Shown here: one piece after another, positions 61,055 through 64,000 of the stretch | Position numbering within the stretch: the first letter of the stretch is position 1 | Layout of the letters: the number at the start of each line of letters is the position of its first letter | NCBI GenBank assembly: GCA_947490615.1 | Contig: CANLHK010000006.1 | Span: 1-64,000 of the forward strand | Source of the DNA: Planctomycetaceae bacterium | GTDB lineage: Bacteria; Planctomycetota; Phycisphaerae; Phycisphaerales; SM1A02 | DNA: 64,000 nt | Direction of reading: 5' to 3' | Notes under the pieces: model-generated | What the model was told of the DNA's origin: nothing | The model's input: the letters and a program-made list of their open reading frames with translations, nothing else | The model's database searches: none | Translations under genes and position numbers: made by a program

Positions 61055-61585
61055 CTACCGAGACATAGCGACGGGCTCGAGCGCCGTCCGATTGAGAGTC
61101 TCGGCAATGCGCGTGAGGCTCTCGTCGAAACGCCGTTCCTCAGTGAGCGTCTTGAGAAGTTCCGTAGCGGCTGGCGAGTACCCGAGCAGCGATGCCCAAG
61201 TCCGCGCACAGCCGTACCCCGCGATCTCGTCATGCTCCAACCGTTGCAACGACGCGATGATCGCGGCGTCGCGCACATGCGGCTCGACCTTGGTCCGAGC
61301 TGCGATCGCCACGCAGTCCGCCAACAGTCCCTTCGAACCGTGGGTGTCGATGCGCTTCGGCTTCACGCCGAGCTCACCGAACACACGATCAAGCCTGTAC
61401 AGATGATGCTTGCTCTCGTCGATGTGCCCGCGGATCGCTTCCGCGAGTTTCGGCGATGCCACAACTCCAGCGAGCTTGGCGAGAACACTCTCAGCGTGTG
61501 ATTCCGTTGCATGAAGATCAGTGAGCTGCTCGACGAGCAGGTCTTTCAGCGACTTCATGCTTGCAGTGGTTGCAACCGCCGACAT
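61055..61585 (-). CDS. DUF892 (YciE-like) ferritin-like protein
   Basis: 176-aa four-helix bundle of the ferritin-like DUF892/YciE family: MKSLKDLLVEQLTDLHATES at the start, with carboxylate/His residues HIDESKHHLYRLDRVFGELG and RLEHDEIAGYGCARTWA that can hold a di-metal site, and RRFDESLTRIAE near the end. Family members are stress-induced. An ATG 27 nt further in (MKSLKDLL) is an alternative start. It has its own strong terminator and follows the Hsp20 gene in the same direction. Confidence 0.92.
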   Translation of the reverse strand: MSAVATTASMKSLKDLLVEQLTDLHATESHAESVLAKLAGVVASPKLAEAIRGHIDESKHHLYRLDRVFGELGVKPKRIDTHGSKGLLADCVAIAARTKVEPHVRDAAIIASLQRLEHDEIAGYGCARTWASLLGYSPAATELLKTLTEERRFDESLTRIAETLNRTALEPVAMSR

Positions 61586-61620
61586 GATGATGCTCCTTTC
61601 GTGTCGTGGTGAACAGATCG

Positions 61621-62109
61621 TTAGCCAGGAACAGGAATGCGGCGACTGGTCGGCTTGATCTCGATGCGCCGCGTGCGCTGGCCAGGCTTCTTGGCGATGC
61701 GAATGATGACGACGCCATTCTCCGTCTCGGCATTGACCCGATCAGCGTCGATCGACTCCGGCAATTCGATCACACGGCGGAACGCGCCGAAGCGGCGCTC
61801 GCATCGGTAGAAGTCCTCCTGCTCGGTTTCTTCCTTCTCTTCCTTCTTGCCAGTGATGTTGAGGGTCGTGCCCGTGACCGTGATCTCAAGATCACGCGCG
61901 AGCACGCCAGGCACTTCGGCGCGGATCATCACGCCGTCGTCGGTTTCGCTGACATCGACGGGAGGCAGCCAGCCTTCGGTGCGGTTGAAGCGCCCGTCGG
62001 TCGGCAGCATGCTTGCGCCGAAAAACTTCCCGAACATCCGGTCGAAGTCGTCACGCGAGCGCGTGAGCTCATCGAACATGGGATTCCTGTTGAAGAGAGT
62101 GAGACTCAT
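61621..62109 (-). CDS. Hsp20/alpha-crystallin small heat-shock protein
   Basis: 162-aa small heat-shock protein. N-terminal arm (SLTLFNRNPMFDELTRSRDD), then the alpha-crystallin domain: LPPVDVSETDDGVMIRAEVP, VTGTTLNITGKKEEKEETEQ, RRFGAFRRVIELPESIDADR, and the C-terminal ENGVVIIRIAK. The RRIPVPG tail carries the I-x-V motif that drives oligomerisation. It holds unfolding proteins in a refoldable state. The start at 62109 (SLTLFNRNP) fits the family; a longer frame is rejected. Confidence 0.93.
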   Translation of the reverse strand: MSLTLFNRNPMFDELTRSRDDFDRMFGKFFGASMLPTDGRFNRTEGWLPPVDVSETDDGVMIRAEVPGVLARDLEITVTGTTLNITGKKEEKEETEQEDFYRCERRFGAFRRVIELPESIDADRVNAETENGVVIIRIAKKPGQRTRRIEIKPTSRRIPVPG

Positions 62110-62221
62110 GGGTTTCTGCTTTCGTTGTTCTGGCATTCTCAATTGGTTCGGCCTCGCAGCGGAACACCCGTTGCGAGAAATGGTTTGGTTGGTGGTTGGC
62201 GTTTTGGAAGTCGGGCGACTC

Positions 62222-62899
62222 TCACGAGTACGGGTCCACGACAAGCTGGTCGTCGACGCGTCGGACTCCGGGAGCAAAGCCAACCACGCGATCGACCGCG
62301 TTCTTCTCTGCCCACGAGCGAATCCGACCCGAAAGCGTGACCACGCCGTCCTTGACAGTCACGCCGATGCGCCTTGCCTCGCGCTCTGCCTGACGCTCAA
62401 GCGCGTCTTCGATGTCGTTCTTGATTCTGGTGTGATCGACAGGCTTGGCTGCGACGGAAATCTGATTGATCACGCCGCGCACTCCTGCGAGCCCGCGAAT
62501 CACGCGCTCAGCATCGGCGCGTTGAGACCAAGTTTGCACCATGCCTTCGACGGTGACGATGCCCAAGGAAACGGTCGAGGTGATCTTCTCGTCGGGCACA
62601 AACGCGTCCCACTCCAAGCCATCGCGCACCGCACGCGCCAACTCCGTGTCGGAACGCGCGCCGATGCCTGGCACCTTGACCTGCAACTCATCGACGACAT
62701 CGAGCACGCCATGGACGCGGTGCGCCGCCTCGCGCGCTGCGATCTTCTTGGCGTACACATTCACGGTGCCGACGAGCGTCACGATTCCATCTCGAACCTG
62801 CAAGCCCACATCGTTCTCATCGATCCTCGAGTCCCACTTGAGTTCGTTGAGTACATCGGCCTTGATCTGCGAGTCGCTCTTGATCATCACGGTCGTCAT
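62222..62899 (-). CDS. Triple BON-domain protein
   Basis: 225-aa protein with three BON domains: DSQIKADVLNELKWDSRIDE, DTELARAVRDGLEWDAFVPD and HTRIKNDIEDALERQAEREA, each followed by the conserved V/I-x-V-x-DG-V-VTL-x-G turn (VRDGIVTLVG, LGIVTVEGMV, VKDGVVTLSG). BON domains bind membranes or hydrophobic ligands and protect against osmotic shock. There is no signal peptide, so location is uncertain. GGAG 7 nt upstream selects the start at 62899 over a frame 57 nt longer. Confidence 0.93.
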   Translation of the reverse strand: MTTVMIKSDSQIKADVLNELKWDSRIDENDVGLQVRDGIVTLVGTVNVYAKKIAAREAAHRVHGVLDVVDELQVKVPGIGARSDTELARAVRDGLEWDAFVPDEKITSTVSLGIVTVEGMVQTWSQRADAERVIRGLAGVRGVINQISVAAKPVDHTRIKNDIEDALERQAEREARRIGVTVKDGVVTLSGRIRSWAEKNAVDRVVGFAPGVRRVDDQLVVDPYS

Positions 62900-63045
62900 G
62901 GCGGTCTCCAATGCTTTCAGGGTTGCGGTCACGGGTGCGGTCACGGGTATCAACACATCGAATCACACGATGCACGCGACTGACTCGTCGCGTGTTGCCC
63001 TACCATTGCAGCGTTTTCATTCAGTTCCACGGGGAAACCTGCTCG

Positions 63046-63987
63046 TCATGCAATGAACGAAGGTTGCGAACCGTGAGCGACGGGCTCAAGCTTCTCCGCC
63101 AACTGCGCGGTGAAGACAGCACACTCGGCGCCATGCTGGACGCGCTCGGCGGCGCTGCCAAGGAAGAGCCGCTCGAAGCCCGAGACGCCTCGGCGCCCAA
63201 GCACGATGAGGTCAGCTCGCCACGATCGGCTCGCCGCGAGAATTGCACGCGATGCCCCGCCACGCACGATCGAAACCGTTGTGTCGATGCCGTCTGCGCG
63301 GAACTCGTTGGCGACGCGCTCGGCGTGCGCACTCGCCTCGTCCTCGAGATTTGCCCAATCCACGCGTTCGACGACGGGCACTTCAACTCCCTCCAAGAGA
63401 TCCGGAGGCAAGCACGCGTGCAGCACGCGGACTTCGAGGCGAATGCTCGAAGGCAGGAAGGTTCTACGGAAATCGCGAATCGCCTCCTCGGCGTCGGCGG
63501 AGAAGTCGGTGGCAATCAGGACACGCAGGTGTTCTCGAGGCGCATCGGTGGCATGCACGACCAACGCTGGTGTCGGCACCGCGCGCAGAATGCGATCGGC
63601 ACTCGATCCAAGAAGTGTGCGTTTCACCGACGAAAGCCCGCGACTTCCCAAGACCATCAGGTCGGCACCATGCTCATCGATCGCTTCACGGACGATCCGC
63701 CACGGCGCGCCGACGGCGCAGTGCGTCTGAATCGAGATGCCACTGGCGACCAACGCCGCGCAGGCTTCGAGGGCTCGCTCTTCCGCGCGCGCCACCAAGA
63801 CCTCTGCGGCATCGGTCAGTTCGGCTGCAGGCGATGGATCGACCGCATGGACGACGATCACGGTGGCTTTGCGCCCTGCCGCAATCGCGCCAATCCACTG
63901 GAGGGCGCGGATCGACCAACTCGAAAAATCCAGCGGTGCAACGATGCGGATCGCGTCAGTCCGATGATGGTGTTCGAAGTGTGGCAT
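63046..63987 (-). CDS. Tandem universal stress protein
   Basis: 313-aa protein of two Usp domains. Domain 1 has IRIVAPLDFSSWSIRALQWI and DLMVLGSRGLSSVKRTLLGS with SADRILR; domain 2 has LRVLIATDFSADAEEAIRDF and DLIVLGRRGVSGFERLFLGS with SAAERVQHGAECAVF. The G-x2-G-x9-G-S/T ATP-binding pattern is present in both, so nucleotide binding is likely. It is cytosolic and part of the stress cluster. The 5' end is close to the window edge, so its promoter is not visible. Confidence 0.94.
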   Translation of the reverse strand: MPHFEHHHRTDAIRIVAPLDFSSWSIRALQWIGAIAAGRKATVIVVHAVDPSPAAELTDAAEVLVARAEERALEACAALVASGISIQTHCAVGAPWRIVREAIDEHGADLMVLGSRGLSSVKRTLLGSSADRILRAVPTPALVVHATDAPREHLRVLIATDFSADAEEAIRDFRRTFLPSSIRLEVRVLHACLPPDLLEGVEVPVVERVDWANLEDEASAHAERVANEFRADGIDTTVSIVRGGASRAILAASRSWRADLIVLGRRGVSGFERLFLGSAAERVQHGAECAVFTAQLAEKLEPVAHGSQPSFIA

Positions 63988-64000
63988 GTGTTCTCGCTTT

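Overview
The window looks like a chromosomal segment of a high-GC planctomycete, most likely a member of the Phycisphaerae. The reasons are an apparently stand-alone 23S rRNA gene with no 16S gene before it, a secreted hydrolase ending in two dockerin-like D-x-N/D-x-D-G 'LLSAWG/FLAAWP' repeats, many secreted proteins of unknown function, and a PilM-PilN-type fusion. No taxonomic search was possible, so this is inference.

Layout. 1-597: 5' end of a 23S rRNA gene (minus strand) with its own promoter, boxA and leader. 778-6566: minus-strand operon for a type IV pilus/type II secretion inner-membrane assembly platform, ending in a terminator. 7077-8552: four-domain S1 protein with promoter and terminator. 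8604-10298: chemoreceptor with a heme-c type sensor domain. 10460-24738: mostly housekeeping and envelope genes (YceH, membrane proteins, M20 dipeptidase, ABC ATPase, NAD kinase, seryl-tRNA synthetase) and a CotH / VTC / DUF4956 trio. 24748-30435: Tat-exported phosphoesterase, then tRNA-Asn followed by a small accessory segment bounded by two ~91-bp direct repeats and a decayed zone with a frameshifted gene, a 23-bp repeat array and a truncated AAA ATPase. 30469-41534: alpha-L-fucosidase, a cytochrome bd-superfamily oxidase whose large subunit carries a heme-c domain, a lipid-enzyme operon whose PAP2 region is interrupted by an in-frame TGA, and two secreted-protein genes sharing a duplicated promoter/signal-peptide cassette. 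41613-56736: paired lipoprotein paralogues (one frameshifted), a TIGR03790-like protein, fatty-acid desaturase, two glyoxalase-fold genes, monomeric isocitrate dehydrogenase, DinB, DEAD-box helicase and two SGNH-type hydrolases. 56951-63987: two-component pair and a stress cluster (host-attachment family, DUF892, Hsp20, BON, Usp).

A recurring signal is a TAnnnT hexamer, often TACACT, only 5-8 nt upstream of the start codon at about sixteen unrelated genes. This is what leaderless mRNAs would look like, and it helps choose starts, including a possible ATC start for the desaturase. Other genes have Shine-Dalgarno sequences, so both initiation modes seem to coexist. No CRISPR array, integrase, transposase or recognisable defence island was found. 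The least explained parts are the tRNA-Asn-adjacent segment, the TGA-split methyltransferase/PAP2/Lgt-like unit and the duplicated 5' cassette.
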